From positions 189,753,800-189,817,799 of the forward strand of contig NC_080572.1 of the NCBI RefSeq assembly GCF_030247185.1: a stretch of DNA of 64,000 nucleotides, read 5' to 3'. This stretch comes from Malaya genurostris (Eukaryota; Arthropoda; Insecta; Diptera; Culicidae). Below the pieces are notes generated by a model. That model saw nothing but the letters and a program-made list of their open reading frames with translations, ran no database searches and was not told the DNA's origin. Every line of letters starts with the position of its first letter. Positions within the stretch are counted from its first letter, which is position 1. Below, in pieces: positions 30,239 through 42,421 of this stretch. The translations under genes were made by a program, and so were the position numbers.

Positions 30239-31457
30239 ACACATGGATCAAAAAGTCCCGAGACTAAAGCAGAGGTGGCGCTCGTAATAAACCAGTAACC
30301 ACGTCTCTCGAGAGTACTAACCTTTGCTTGTCAAAATTTTAAGTCGATCCGACCAGAAACAGCTGAGTTATCGAGATTGGAGTAAAGTCGTTTTGTAGTT
30401 TGTTTAAAAAATGGAAAAAAAAACCGTGCAAGCGGAACAATGGATTGAAAAATGTTATCCGGACTCTTGTCCATCAAAAGCAACGATTTGTCGGTGGTTC
30501 GCCGAGTTTAAACGTGGTCGTACCGACACAAATGACGCGGAACGCTCGGGTAGACCTGTGAAAGCCGTTACACCGGAAAATGTGAGTGAAGTGACAAAAA
30601 TTATGATGAAAGATCGCAAAGTGAAGCTCCGTGAGATTGCTGAGATGACACAGATATCATATGGAAGTGTATTTACTATCCTTCATGAAAAATTGAGCAT
30701 GAAAAAGGTTTTTTTCCAAGTGGGTGCCGCGATTGCTTTCGATGGAACAAAAACAGTCGATGATACAGAAAGCAGTTTATCGCTATTTACTCGCAACAAA
30801 AAAGATTTCTTGCGTCGTTACGTGACCATGGACGAAATACACTCCAGAGTCGAAGCGGCAGTCATCTGAGTGGCGCACAGCTGGCGAAAGCCGTCCGAAG
30901 CGTCCGAAAACGCAGCAGTTATCTGGCAAAGTCATGGCGTCAGTTTTTTGGGATACGCATGGCGTGATTTTCATTGACTACCTCGAAAAAGGTAAATCGA
31001 TCAACAGTGATTATTATATTGACTTACTGGTGCGTTTGAAGGAGGAAATCGCAAAAAAACGACCTCACATGCAGAGAAAAAATCCTTTTTCATCAAGACA
31101 ATGCACCCTGCCACAAGTCGATGAAAACAATAGCGAAATTGAACGAATTGGGCTTTGAGCTGCTTCCCCACCCCCATACTCGCCAGATTTAGCCCCCCAG
31201 TGACTACTGGCTCTTTGCTGATCTTAAAAAAATGCTCCAGGGAAAAAGATTTGGCTCAAATGAGGAGGTCATCGCTGAAACTGAAGCTTATTTTGAAGCG
31301 AAAGATAAATTTTTTTATAAACATGGTATTGAAAAATTGGAAAAACGTTGGAACCATTGTATCACCCTAAAAGGTGATAATGTTGATGAATAAAAAAAAT
31401 TTTGCAAAAAAAAAAGTTGTTTCCATTGTTAGTCTCGGGACTTATTGATCCATGTGT
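30239..31457 (+). mobile_element. mariner (DD34D, irritans-like) copy 1
   Basis: Both ends read ACACATGGATCAA (left with A/T variants further in) and CCCGAGACTAA, inverted, between TA at 30237-30238 and 31458-31459. 1219 bp. The transposase inside is broken. Confidence 0.85.
30411..31393 (+). pseudogene. mariner transposase, frameshifted
   Basis: Starts MEKKTVQAEQWIEKCYPDS with the helix-turn-helix region (ATICRWFAEFKRG..ERSGRPVKAV). The first catalytic Asp is in YVTMDE, after which a small deletion shifts the frame. It continues as VMASVFWDTHGVIFIDYLEKGK in another frame and again shifts before the PYSPDL region near 31175. Stop at 31391-31393. Similar to irritans-subfamily transposases (the YLEKGK and FEAKDK motifs). 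Not functional. Confidence 0.8.
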
Positions 31458-31459
31458 TA

Positions 31460-31779
31460 CAACGGAATTTCAAGCTTCGCGATATTAATGCAATATTCAC
31501 TGCCAGTAGTGCAGTAATATCGTGCCGGTGGTGTAGCGATGTCAATTATAACAATAATAACAAAAATCCTACTACATGTTTTATGCTGCTGATTCATGCT
31601 ATTTAACTTGACTTATATATGCAAAAGTAACAGCATTGCAGATTCGTTTCGTTTGTTAGATTTCGTTTAATTGGTTTATTCGAAATAAAGCATGAGATAG
31701 TAAGTCTCACTAAGGTCTAATTAGGTTCAAAGCTGTTCCAATTTGTAGGCCATATTTTTTCTGGCAAACGAAGCAACTT
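31460..31779. other. No recognised feature
   Basis: AT-rich spacer; nothing supported. Confidence 0.4.
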
Positions 31780-32140
31780 CGGCTGTTCCGATCATCTGAA
31801 TCTGGCTTAGGAAGAATTGGAAATAGTGATCAAAAACTGCAAAAACGCTTTCCTTCGAGATGGCAAAATCGCTTTTCACAAACTTTTAGGTTCAAAGGTA
31901 TAGTCATACAGCTTCATACGGAATTCCTAAATTTATTGTGGATATTACTTCCGGTTCCGGAATTACAGGGTAAACAGGATTTGTAGGTTTTGTTAGATTA
32001 ATTCTGAACAAATTTTCCTTTTTCTATTCAATGAACAGTTGTTTTTGCGAATTCCACAGTAATATTTATGATGTTATGAGTAATATGAGAAAAGCATTAT
32101 TACACCACTAGGTGGATTCAAACAGGTTTTTTTTTAATGC
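31780..32140 (+). repeat. CTAGGTGG-family dispersed repeat, partial
   Basis: Carries TTACTTCCGGTTCCGGAATT at about 31944-31963 and ends with ATTACACCACTAGGTGGATT at about 32099-32118. The first half with the TG tract is missing. Confidence 0.65.
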
Positions 32141-32259
32141 AAGCATACATACAGTGTTGGTGATTGCCGAAAATTTGACAGAAGCTGCTATATTGCTCTC
32201 TATATTGTATACAACATTTTCAATCCAGTAGAAGATGCTATAAGAACTCGAGTCATTCA

Positions 32260-32850
32260 ATGCATGAACCGCGAGAGAATTTTTCTACATTTCTTCGCTC
32301 CACTTTATACTCTGAGTATTTCACGGCCCTTGAAAAAAATACAGTCTGATAATGATCGTTGCTGTGTGGAAATTTCCAAGAGAGGATCGCAAGTTGACAA
32401 TTATCGCAGAAAATCGAATCGATGGTTCAACTTGATGTTTCTCATACTAGGTTGCAACGTTTTTTTTTTGTACTTACTTTTCTCGGAAATGGCTGAACCG
32501 ATTTCCACAAACTTAGATTCAAATGAAAGGTCTTGTGGTCCCATACAAAATTCCTGAATTTTATTTGGATCCGACTTCCGGTTCCGGAAATATAGGGTAA
32601 AGTGTGTTAAAAATTGTATACCATCACTGAAAAGGGCGAAAAACCATAAAACGTTTTCTAAATTGACCTCAAATCTTCTCCAATTGATAGTTTTTATCAG
32701 TAGACGGTCAAACAACCCGATTTCGGTTATTGTTTTAATAATCGCAGAAAATTATTTTGAAGAATACCACAGTATTAGATAAGATAGTATGATTGATATG
32801 AGAAAGGCATCATTACACCACTAGGTGGATTAAAACAGGTTTTTCATATG
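32260..32850 (+). repeat. CTAGGTGG-family dispersed repeat
   Basis: Contains GAAATGGCTGAACCGATTTC near 32488, TTCAAATGAAAGGTCTTG near 32518, GATCCGACTTCCGGTTCCGG near 32568 and the end motif CACTAGGTGGATTAAAACAG near 32818. It lies head-to-tail behind the previous copy. The left limit is approximate. Confidence 0.7.
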
Positions 32851-33158
32851 AAAATGGTCGAAAAAGCTTTCTATATTTCGTTGTCTTATTTACAATTTAA
32901 AAGAGCCACGCTACGCACTTCTTAACTTTACATTACTTGATTTAAGCTTTGCAAAAAGTATATGTATATACCATTCGGTCTGCGACCCTGCGTCCCATAA
33001 ATAATTAAAGTTAATATATATAAAAGTTAAAATGTTAAATAACTTTTGAAGGAAAAGACAAAATCGTGCACAGTCTTTATCAAAAATGGGTAATTTGACG
33101 TTTTTAGTAATTTTCTCGTACATAGTACACATTGAATATAATTGTGAAAAAATTAGTA
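32851..33158. other. No recognised feature
   Basis: AT-rich spacer up to the TA target site of the next mariner. Confidence 0.4.
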
Positions 33159-33276
33159 TCAGGTGTACAACTTTGCTTCTGCCGTTTTCCGGCTGAGACT
33201 GGTCAAAATACATAGATGATTGTCATCGCCGTTTCAGTGACAGTTGTTCTTGTTTTCGTATTATGCACGCTCGAAA

Positions 33277-35220
33277 ATGTTTGTCTATGTGCCCAATTCT
33301 CGCCATTTGCTGGAAGTTTTACTCTGCTCTCTGCTCTCAGAAACTTACGGTGATGCTGCTCTGAGTAAACGAACGTGTCGGGAGTGGTTTCAACGTTTTA
33401 AAACGTGCTTAATCCACCTAGCAGAGTGATGATACCTTTTTTATCAATCCGCATATGTTTTTTGCATGAATATTTTTCGGTGTTTCAGTTTTCATAACAT
33501 TATTCTAATGTCAGTCGTTTTAAGTGGCAATTTGAGGTTTTAATCACATCGAATTTGGTGCCTTCCGAAACGGAAACTGAACACAACCAAAAATGAAAGT
33601 GGAAGTTTATTTGGTTATCGACTATCCAACTCGATAAACCTGATTAATTTATGTGAAATAGACATTTTTATACTAATCACCCTATATCTCCAAAACCGGA
33701 AGTTGGATTTGTCTGAAAAACAAGATGTTTTATAGAATCTTAGAACTTTTCATTTGAATCTTAGATGATTCGTAGATTTCATTTGAATCTTAGATCGGTT
33801 CAGCCATCTACGAGAAAAATGAAGTACACAGTTTTAATTTCGTTTCACATATCATCCTGTAGTTCCGAAACCAGGGGTCGGAACAAAAAAAATTCATGAA
33901 TCGGTCCGAGGCAGAATATCATACTGTACACAGTCTTTTGGGTACTTAGAAACAAATGTATGTAACAGTAAAAAAAAATCGTGTTTTATGTTGCTCCCAA
34001 GCATTTCTTTGCTAAACAGCGCTCAAAACTTCTACTGCTGGAATAGGGGAAAAAGTCGCTTACACAAAAATTCGCTATATCCGTTAGAAATTGATGGATT
34101 TTAACAACCTATGGCTTGTTGGATAGGTATTACCGTGCGAAATCTAAGTTTGAAAATATATTCTGTTTTCAAGATCAATTGTGACAGATATCTTCAAAAA
34201 ACTGAAAATTTTGACATAAAACTTCGTACAACTCAAAAAGTAAACATCCGATCTCAAAACGATTCAATAGCGTTCTCGGTGACGCGGAGACCTTTTATTT
34301 GCGACTAGATTGATCAAAATCGGTCCAGCCATCTCTGAGATCTCGACAGTTGACAACACACACACGGACATTTGCTCAGTTCGTCGAGCTGAATCGATTG
34401 GTATATGACATTCGGCCCTCCGGGCCTCGGAAAATTTTTCTAAAGTTTGAGCGCATTCTATACCTATTTTTATATATATATAAAAAAATGTAAAAATGGT
34501 GATTTCGATGTCGAAGCCAAACATGGTGGTGGAAGAGTGAAAACTTTCAAAGATGAACAACTAGAAAACTGGATGCCGTACGAGTTGAAACCGAGGGACT
34601 TCTAGCGCCGTCTATTTGTATGTGAGCAACTGCTTCAAAGACCAAATCATAAGGGGTTTTTACATCGAATCGTAACCGGTGATGAAAAGTGGGTGCGATA
34701 CGATAATCCTAAACGCAGAAAATCATGGGGAATGCCCGGCCATGCTACTTCATCGAAGGCAAAACCTAATATTCACGGCGCCAAGGTTATGATTTGTATT
34801 GGGTGGGATCAGCTCGGTGTGATTTACTACGAGCTCTTAAAACCGGGTGAAACCATCACAGGAGATCGCTACCGAACGCAACTGGTGCGCCTTAGTCGCG
34901 CGCTAAAAGAAAAGCGGCCACAATATCAAGAGCGACATGACAAAGTCATCCTCCAACACGACAATGCTCGGCCTCACGTCGCAAAAGTGGTCAAAAGGTA
35001 CCCGCCGTATTCCCCAGATGTCGCCCCTTCTGACTTCCACCTATTACGTTCGATGACACACGGCCTGGCAGATCATCATTTTCAATCCTTCGAAGAGTTG
35101 GAAAAATGGATTGCTTCATGGATAGCGTCAAAAGAGGACTCGTTTTTTCGAGCCGGGATCCGAAAATTTCCGGAAAGATGGGAGAAAGTTGTTTCTAGCG
35201 ACGGACAATACTTTGAATAA
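33277..35220 (+). pseudogene. mariner transposase interrupted by a repeat
   Basis: From the ATG at 33277 the product begins MFVYVPNSRHLLEVLL, lacks some residues, and reaches CREWFQRFK, where the repeat interrupts it. Coding resumes at about 34495 with GDFDVEAKHGGG. A stop lies near 34603, and the catalytic region follows: VTGDEKWVRYDNPKR (first Asp), LQHDNARPHVAK (second Asp), PYSPDVAPSDFHLLRSM (third Asp). Part of the segment between the second and third Asp is missing. These motifs are of the cecropia/mellifera group of DD34D mariners. Confidence 0.8.
33404..34490 (-). repeat. CTAGGTGG-family dispersed repeat inserted in mariner
   Basis: 1087 bp on the minus strand between TAAAA at 33399-33403 and TAAAA at 34491-34495. 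The left side reads CTTAATCCACCTAG, the right side ATTCGGCCCTCCGGGCCTCG and a TATATATATA tract. The insertion gives both ends of one unit of the family. It matches 44195-46050 in reverse complement over most of its length. Confidence 0.75.
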
Positions 35221-35336
35221 TACATCTGTAAGCACTTTCCCGCAATAAAACTTTTATTTTTGGAAAAAAAACGGCGGAAGTAAAGTTGTACACCTGATAC
35301 AAAAAATTGGAGTTTCAAATGAAAACGCTTCATATA

Positions 35337-36628
35337 ACAGTTCGGTTGAAAAGTTCGTATCGTTTAATAGAAACACACATTTTTTTACCAAAATTCGTTT
35401 TTATTATTCAACATAATTGCTATCAGAGGCGATACAGCGATTATAGCGATCTTCCAACTTTTCGATACCATTTTTGTAGTACGATTTGTCCTTTGCCTCA
35501 AAATAGGCCTCAGTTTCTGAGATTACCTCTTCATTGCTTCTAAATTTTTTACCAGCGAGCATTCTCTTGAGGTCTGAGAACAGGAAAAAGTCACTGAGGG
35601 CCAAATCTGGAGAATACGGTGGATGAGGGAGCAATTCGAAGCCCAATTCGTTCAATTTCAGCATGGTTTTCATCGACTTGTGACACGGTGCATTGTCTTG
35701 ATGAAACAAAACTTTTTTCTTCTTCAATGAGGCCGTTTTTTTGAATTTTCGTCCTTCAAACGCTCTAATAACGCTATATAATAGTCACTGTTGATGGTTT
35801 TTCCCTTTTCAAGGTAGTCGATGAAAATTATACCATGCGAATCCCAAAATACAGACGCCATAGCCTTACCGGCCGATTGTTGAGTCTTTCCACGCTTTGG
35901 GTTCGGTTCGTCGCGTGCAGTCCACTCAGCTGACTGTCGATTGGACTCCGGAGTGAAGTGATGGAGTCATGTTTCGTCCATTGTTATATATCGATGAAAA
36001 AAATCGGTTTTATTTCGATACAACAGCTCCAAACACTACTCAGAATCATCAATTCGTTGTTGTTTTTGATCGATTGTGAGCTCACGCGGCACCCATTTTG
36101 CACAAAGCTTTCTCATATCCAAATATTCGTGAATAATATGTCCAACATGTTCCTTTGATATCTTTAGGGTGTCAGCTATCTCGATCAACTTCACTTTACG
36201 GTCATTGAAAATCATTTTGTGGATTTTTTTCACGTTTTCATCGGTAACAGCCTCTTTTGGACGTCCACTGCGTTCATCGTCTTCGGTGCTCATATGACCA
36301 GTACGAAATTTGGCAAACCACTTACGAATTGTTGCTTCGCCCGGTGCAGAGTCTGGATAACACTCATCAAGCCATTTTTTGGTGTCGACGGCACTTTCTT
36401 TCATCAAAAAGTAGTGTTTCATCAACACACGAAATTCCTTTTTTTCCATTTTTTTCACAATAACAAAAGTAGCTTCACTCAAAATGCAATATCTCACAAA
36501 CTAATAATCAGACAGCTGTCAAATTTATACACGTATTTTTTGAAGGTTGGTACTAACTGAAAATGGTATGGATTTAATTCTAGTGGCGCCCTCTCATAGA
36601 AACGATACGAACTTTACAGCCGATCTGT
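35337..36628 (-). mobile_element. mariner (DD34D, irritans/Himar1-like)
   Basis: Inverted termini share AAAGTTCGTATCGTTT and the outer ACAG(T/A)TCGG, about 28 bp, between TA at 35335-35336 and 36629-36630. 1292 bp, a normal mariner length. The transposase is on the minus strand and is broken. Confidence 0.85.
35404..36449 (-). pseudogene. irritans-type mariner transposase, several stops
   Basis: Starts MEKKEFRVLMKHYFL at 36449 and reads very like Himar1 through the DNA-binding domain (ATIRKWFAKFRTG, ERSGRPKEAVTDENVKK, AKWVPRELT). A stop follows RIDDSE at 36036. A second, TGA for Trp, follows TMDET near 35967 immediately after the first catalytic Asp. A frameshift lies at about 35730. The C-terminal part keeps FHQDNAPCHKSM and PHPPYSPDLALSDFFLF. 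Inactive. Confidence 0.85.
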
Positions 36629-36669
36629 TATCCGAAACTTTTTGCGTAAGACCTATAGTTTCTTCGGCA

Positions 36670-37015
36670 AAGTTTTTTCTCGTTAGAAATTCTAAAACTT
36701 TGTATGATGACGTTTTCGTTTTTAATTTGCACTACACCGGTGCAGTGCTACACTGAGGCATGAATAAACGAACAAAAATGACGAAAACATAAACAGTAAC
36801 CATTGACTACAATAAACGATTCCATTGCACAGAGCTACACCAAACTTTTAATGAGTGCTACACCAGTGGTATCGGAGCAGAAAAAGTGTAGCACTGGTGT
36901 AGTGCAACTGGCAAAACCGGACGGCTTTCGCTACACCGGTGTAGTGCAATTTAAAAACGAAAACGACATAAGACATTGTGTTTCCATCTCTTAAGAGAAA
37001 AAAGTTATTGAAATG
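36670..37015. mobile_element. Palindromic MITE around CTACACCGGTGTAG
   Basis: The left arm has GACGTTTTCGTTTTTAATTT and GCACTACACCGGTG at about 36708-36742. The right arm has CACCGGTGTAGTGCAATTT and AAAAACGAAAACGACATAAG at about 36934-36972. The arms are inverted and extend outward more weakly. Several copies of TGTAG(T/C)(G/A)C(A/T) occur in the loop. No coding capacity. Confidence 0.6.
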
Positions 37016-37094
37016 ACTTTTATCATAGTAAGCTTCGCACATTTTTATCGTGATCAAATTACGAGGTATATTTTTGTGAATAAGTTCTCCAAAA

Positions 37095-37165
37095 TATTAT
37101 GTTCAAGTTCACGTTTTTATCGATTCGAACCACTGCGCACTAGGTGAATTAAAACAGTTGTTTTC
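37095..37165 (+). repeat. CTAGGTGG-family end fragment
   Basis: CGCACTAGGTGAATTAAAAC near 37136 matches the 3' end of the dispersed repeat; the rest of the unit is absent or too diverged. Confidence 0.4.
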
Positions 37166-37477
37166 ATACTTTGTTTTTGCCTTACCCACCTCGAATTGAT
37201 ACACAAGTGTCATCTCACCCAATCGATTAAATATATTTTATTAATAACTGATGTTAGTAGTATTTTTAAAAATATTTAAAGTAATGGTTCATTTCTTCCT
37301 GTTCATTTTATCTTAATTTAAAGAAAAGTGCGGCATCTTTCCCCACTTTACCCTATGACTATGATCGCTTATATACATATAATCAAACTCCAATTAAGAC
37401 ATTTCGCGTTATGAAGAACAAATTCAGTAGTAGAGACGAATGATCTCGAACGGAGTCGAATACATCACAATATAACA

Positions 37478-37625
37478 TTGCATTTACGCTTTCGGTGAAA
37501 TGATCTTTTCAGATAATTCACGCTTTCGGCGAAATGACCCATTCCCAAAAAACAGCTCTCGGTAAAAAGGTTTTCGACTAAATGATTTTTGGCGAAACAA
37601 CTTTCGATTAAAATTTTCGGGTACT
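37478..37625 (+). repeat. Degenerate TTTCGGCGAAATG arm
   Basis: GCTTTCGGTGAAATGAT, GCTTTCGGCGAAATGACCC and TTTTGGCGAAACAACTTTCG match the right arm of the foldback element at 23955-24085. The opposite arm is missing. Confidence 0.55.
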
Positions 37626-39000
37626 TTATTTAGCCAGCATACTGAATCTCGAACCCTTGTCATAAAAAACTGAAGCCTCCTAATTGAATGGGAGTCTGTT
37701 GACCATTTATCATTTCCCAGCTGAGCCGTGGGTAGCTTATTTACTCTTATTTTCGAAGCATAGCAAAAAAATCAAATCTAATTATAACTGTATGGGGGAT
37801 TGAGCAACGACAATACTAGGTATGAATAGAATGAGAAAAAAAAACCGTACCATCTGTTAAAAATCGGTGTGTCGGTAAATTTGAGTCATATTTTGCTCAG
37901 CCCGTCCCATCAATTCACTCCCGAACAATGATCTTCGCTGAGGCTTGGACTGTTTACTTTGCGGCATAACCGAACCGAAGAAAGATATGAAGCATGTGCG
38001 TTTTTTTTTTTGGTAAGTAAGTAAACCAGGTAAGCCGCGGATGAGCAATCGCCAAATTTTCATATGCGCGCGTTTCGGTGATCACATGAGATGGACAAAG
38101 GACATTTAGGTCACCACGGGAACTGCTCACGACGACATAGGATATAGCTTTCACCAGGCAGAATGACGTCGTAGCATCTGCATAGGATGACATATTCCTG
38201 AACTCGGTTCAATTAATCACAATATTTTCAAAACGGTTTTGCCTTTTTTCCTTTTCTTTTTAAAAATGTATCAAGATGGTATTTAAAAAAATAAAATGAA
38301 TTACGACAGCATAAATACGCCATACTAACTAAAGTTTGTTGAGTGAGTTAAGGGGAAAATTAAGTTTGGTTAGGTAAAACAGATATAGCCCAGAAAAGTT
38401 CAATAATTCGCCCCAAGTATTCTATCACTGACCAAATAATTCGGATTTTTTTTTTTTTTGTAAATTTGACGAATTCTAAATTCGGCTGAATTATGAAACA
38501 ATCATTTAAACCAATATTTTAAATGAAACTTTCCATTCGTTTTGTGTCAGGTTTCTTTCTGCTCAGCCTAAGGGCATGTTCAGGAATGTTTTAGTTCTAG
38601 ATGCGTAATTTATGTCAGTTACAAAATTTAAATCTGGATTTTATAACAAGAAAAACTGGCAGCAGTGTTTTACTCGTGTTTCAAATATACAAAAAATAGA
38701 ACGGCATCGTAGACCAGTTTTAAATTTGGCAGAAGAACTGGTCGAATAAATAAAACTAGAACGGCTTGCTGGGGATCCGTTTCTTCCAGTTTCTGTTCTA
38801 TTATAGATCGAACTTCTAGCTGCTGAATTTGCTCTAAACGTTTTATTCCAATCCCCCCGCTAAGACTTCCAACTACATTAGTGCATTCCACTACCCAGAA
38901 CACCCAAAATCAACATTAATTCGGCTGTGGCGTCGCGACACCAATGGTATTTTAATGCTATAAAATGTTTCAACCGAAAATAGATCGCCGCACTCCACGG

Positions 39001-39025
39001 CTGCTGCTGCTGCTGCTGTTGTTGC
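39001..39025 (-). repeat. CAG/CAA tract
   Basis: Eight Gln codons if read on the minus strand. No supported exon around it. Confidence 0.7.
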
Positions 39026-40067
39026 TTCTCGAACTCCCTACAGTATCCCAGATCTCCGTACATGTCCACACCATAAATTTTGATATGTTTTGAACCATTC
39101 ACCTTTTCCGAAAATATTTTTATTACAATGATGCGAAGAAATGCGACGCCACTTTCGTTGGTTGCGCCGTGCAAATGGCATCACGATGCGACGCAAGTTT
39201 TATTTTCCACCGCGGAGGAAACGCGAGGTCATTCATGTTTTGAGCAGGCGGCAAATATGCGCGGAATGCGGTCAACCGGCGGATGGAACGATCCGCTCGC
39301 TTCAGCCGATAGGCCCTTCAATGACGCGGGTGTTTTTTTTAATAGAAAAAAAAAACAGCAAACGACAGCAGAAGGGCTGTGAGTGCGGTTCTCGTCCAGC
39401 TGAAATTAAACACACTTGGAAATTCTGGAAAATGACGAAGATCATTTGGCCCCTCGGAATACCGTTTCTCTTCGCCTACTACGACTGCGTGGAAGGTTTT
39501 CATCACCATATAATAATTACACTCATCATCCATTTTCAAACTGCAAAAATTTCATCACTCCGAACTGCACCGAAGAATGTTTAAGCATTTTCCATCATCT
39601 CAACTTTTATTATTGTTTGCTGATTCCTGCAAAAATAGAATTCAAATATGTAAACAGCAATCTGCCGTTTGAGTTTGATTGCAGCCATCGAGAATGCATT
39701 CCACGGCACTGTGGCTGACTGCTCGGTGCAGCCGATGGTGAAAAGAAAATGTTCGTAAATTTACTTGAGCAAGAGTTTTCAAACAATCACCAAATTTATG
39801 TTCGAAGACGACCGTTTCGGAGTATGAAATTTAACAGCAGTGTAAACTGCATTCCAAACAATTCGTTCACACCCCATTTAATTGTTGATTAATAATTGTT
39901 GGGATCGGAATGGCAGTAATTTCGGAGCAAACTGAATTTTGCTGAATTGCTAGACAAAGAATCTACGAGTAATTCATTCACAAAAAGATCAGTTCGAACA
40001 AGGAAATGGAAAAAAATGGAGTTGAGAAGACGGAAGCCTGAGTTATTTTAAAAGTTTCGAACTAGCG

Positions 40068-42421
40068 AACAAGAAAACAAGAAAACAAGAAAACAAAAAA
40101 AAAACAAGAAAACAAGAAAACAAGAAAACAAGAAAACAAGAAAACAAGAAAACAAGAAAACAAGAAAACAAGAAAACAAGAAAACAAGAAAACAAGAAAA
40201 CAAGAAAACAAGAAAACAAGAAAACAAGAAAACAAGAAAACAAGAAAACAAGAAAACAAGAAAACAAGAAAACAAGAAAACAAGAAAACAAGAAAACAAG
40301 AAAACAAGAAAACAAGAAAACAAGAAAACAAGAAAACAAGAAAACAAGAAAACAAGAAAACAAGAAAACAAGAAAACAAGAACACAAGAAAACAAGAAAA
40401 CAAGAAAACAAGAAAACAAGAAAACAAGAAAACAAGAAAACAAGAAAACAAGAAAACAAGAAAACAAGAAAACAAGAAAACAAGAAAACAAGAAAACAAG
40501 AAAACAAGAAAACAAGAAAACAAGAAAACAAGAAAACAAGAAAACAAGAAAACAAGAAAACAAGAAAACAAGAAAACAAGAAAACAAGAAAACAAGAAAA
40601 CAAGAAAACAAGAAAACAAGAAAACAAGAAAACAAGAAAACAAGAAAACAAGAAAACAAGAAAACAAGAAAACAAGAAAACAAGAAAACAAGAAAACAAG
40701 AAAACAAGAAAACAAAAAAATAAGAAAAAGAATAGAAAAATAAGAAAACAAGAAAACAAGAAAACAAGAAAACAAGAAAACAAGAAAACAAGAAAACAAG
40801 AAAACAAGAAAACAAGAAAACAAGAAAACAAGAAAACAAGAAAACAAGAAAACAAGAAAACAAGAAAACAAGAAAACAAGAAAACAAGAAAACAAGAAAA
40901 CAAGAAAACAAGAAAACAAGAAAACAAGAAAACAAGAAAACAAGAAAACAAGAAAACAAGAAAACAAGAAAACAAGAAAACAAGAAAACAAGAAAACAAG
41001 AAAACAAGAAAACAAGAAAACAAGAAAACAAGAAAACAAGAAAACAAGAAAACAAGAAAACAAGAAAACAAGAAAACAAGAAAACAAGAAAACAAGAAAA
41101 CAAGAAAACAAGAAAACAAGAAAACAAGAAAACAAGAAAACAAGAAAACAAGAAAACAAGAAAACAAGAAAACAAGAAAACAAGAAAACAAGAAAACAAG
41201 AAAACAAGAAAACAAGAAAACAAGAAAACAAGAAAACAAGAAAACAAGAAAACAAGAAAACAAGAAAACAAGAAAACAAGAAAACAAGAAAACAAGAAAA
41301 CAAGAAAACAAGAAAACAAGAAAACAAGAAAACAAGAAAACAAAAAAACAAGAAAACAAGAAAACAAAAAAAAAAACAAGAAAACAAGAAAACAAGAAAA
41401 CAAGAAAACAAGAAAACAAGAAAACAAGAAAACAAGAATACAAGAAAACAAGAAAACAAGAAAACAAGAAAACAAGAAAACAAGAAAACAAGAAAACAAG
41501 AAAACAAGAAAACAAGAAAACAAGAAAACAAGAAAACAAGAAAACAAGAAAACAAGAAAACAAGAAAACAAGAAAACAAGAAAACAAGAAAACAAGACAA
41601 CAAGAAAACAAGAAAACAAGAAAACAAGAAAACAAGAAAACAAGAAAACAAGAAAACAAGAAAACAAGAAAACAAGAAAACAAGAAAACAAGAAAACAAG
41701 AAAACATGAAAACAAGAAAACAAGAAAACAAGAAAACAAGAAAACAAGAAAACAAGAAAACAAGAAAACAAGAAAACAAGAAAACAAGAAAACAAGAAAA
41801 CAAGAAAACAAGAAAACAAGAAAACAAGAAAACAAGAAAACAAGAAAACAAGAAAACAAGAAAACAAGAAAACAAGAAAACAAGAAAACAAGAAAACAAG
41901 AAAACAAGAAAACAAGAAAACAAGAAAACAAGAAAACAAGAAAACAAGAAAACAAGAAAACAAGAAAACAAGAAAACAAGAAAACAAGAAAACAAGAAAA
42001 CAAGAAAACAAGAAAACAAGAAAACAAGAAAACAAGAAAACAAGAAAACAAGAAAACAAGAAAACAAGAAAACAAGAAAACAAGAAAACAAGAAAACAAG
42101 AAAACAAGAAAACAAGAAAACAAAAAAACAAGAAAACCGGAAAACAAGAAAACAAGAAATCAAGAAAACAAGAAAACAAGAAAACAAGAAAACAAGAAAA
42201 CAAGAAAACAAGAAAACATAAAAACAAGAAAACAAGAAATCAAGAAAACAAGAAAACAAGAAAACAAAAAAACAAGAAAACCGGAAAACAAGAAAACAAG
42301 AAAACAAGAAAACAAGAAAACAAGAAAACAAGAAAACAAGAAAACAAGAAAACAAGAAAACAAAAAAAACAAGCAAACAAGAAAACAAGAAATCAAGAAA
42401 ACAAGAAAACAAGAATACAAG
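40068..42421 (+). repeat. Octamer array (AAAACAAG)n, about 294 copies
   Basis: 2.35 kb of an 8-bp unit, nearly homogeneous. Interruptions include an irregular stretch at 40712-40745, single variants at 41382, 41437, 41597 and 41706, and a degenerate right edge after 42120, where AAAACCGGAAAACAAG and GAAATCAAG variants recur twice. The unit has no stop codon in any of six frames, which creates overlapping ORFs of up to 789 codons on the minus strand. These read CFLVFLFS repeats, or KQENKKTR on the plus strand, and are not genes. Confidence 0.97.

Larger units (their letters stand above)
33159..35297 (+). mobile_element. mariner (cecropia/mellifera-like) split by an insertion
   Basis: Termini TCAGGTGTACAACTTT on both sides, inverted, between TA at 33157-33158 and 35298-35299. 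The span is 2139 bp because a 1087-bp dispersed repeat sits at 33404-34490 within the N-terminal transposase coding region. Without it the element would be about 1.05 kb. Confidence 0.85.
37166..40067. other. Mostly unrecognised, low-complexity intergenic DNA
   Basis: AT-rich to 38900. Holds one degenerate foldback-arm remnant and a CAG tract, listed separately. The GC-richer block 38900-39720 has overlapping open frames on both strands, but no domain, no convincing splice sites and no consistent coding signal, so no gene is called. Confidence 0.4.

Noticed and set aside
38878..39174. Minus-strand ORF with eight consecutive Gln
   Set aside because: A CAG/CAA tract without a domain, start context or convincing splice sites.
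39080..39718. Three overlapping plus-strand ORFs of 100-147 codons
   Set aside because: Mutually overlapping in different frames, no domain, no coding bias visible.
40043..42420. Overlapping minus-strand ORFs of about 700-790 codons (CFLVFLFS repeats) and a plus-strand 171-codon KQENKKTR ORF
   Set aside because: All are by-products of an octamer with no stop codon in any frame; composition and overlap exclude real proteins.
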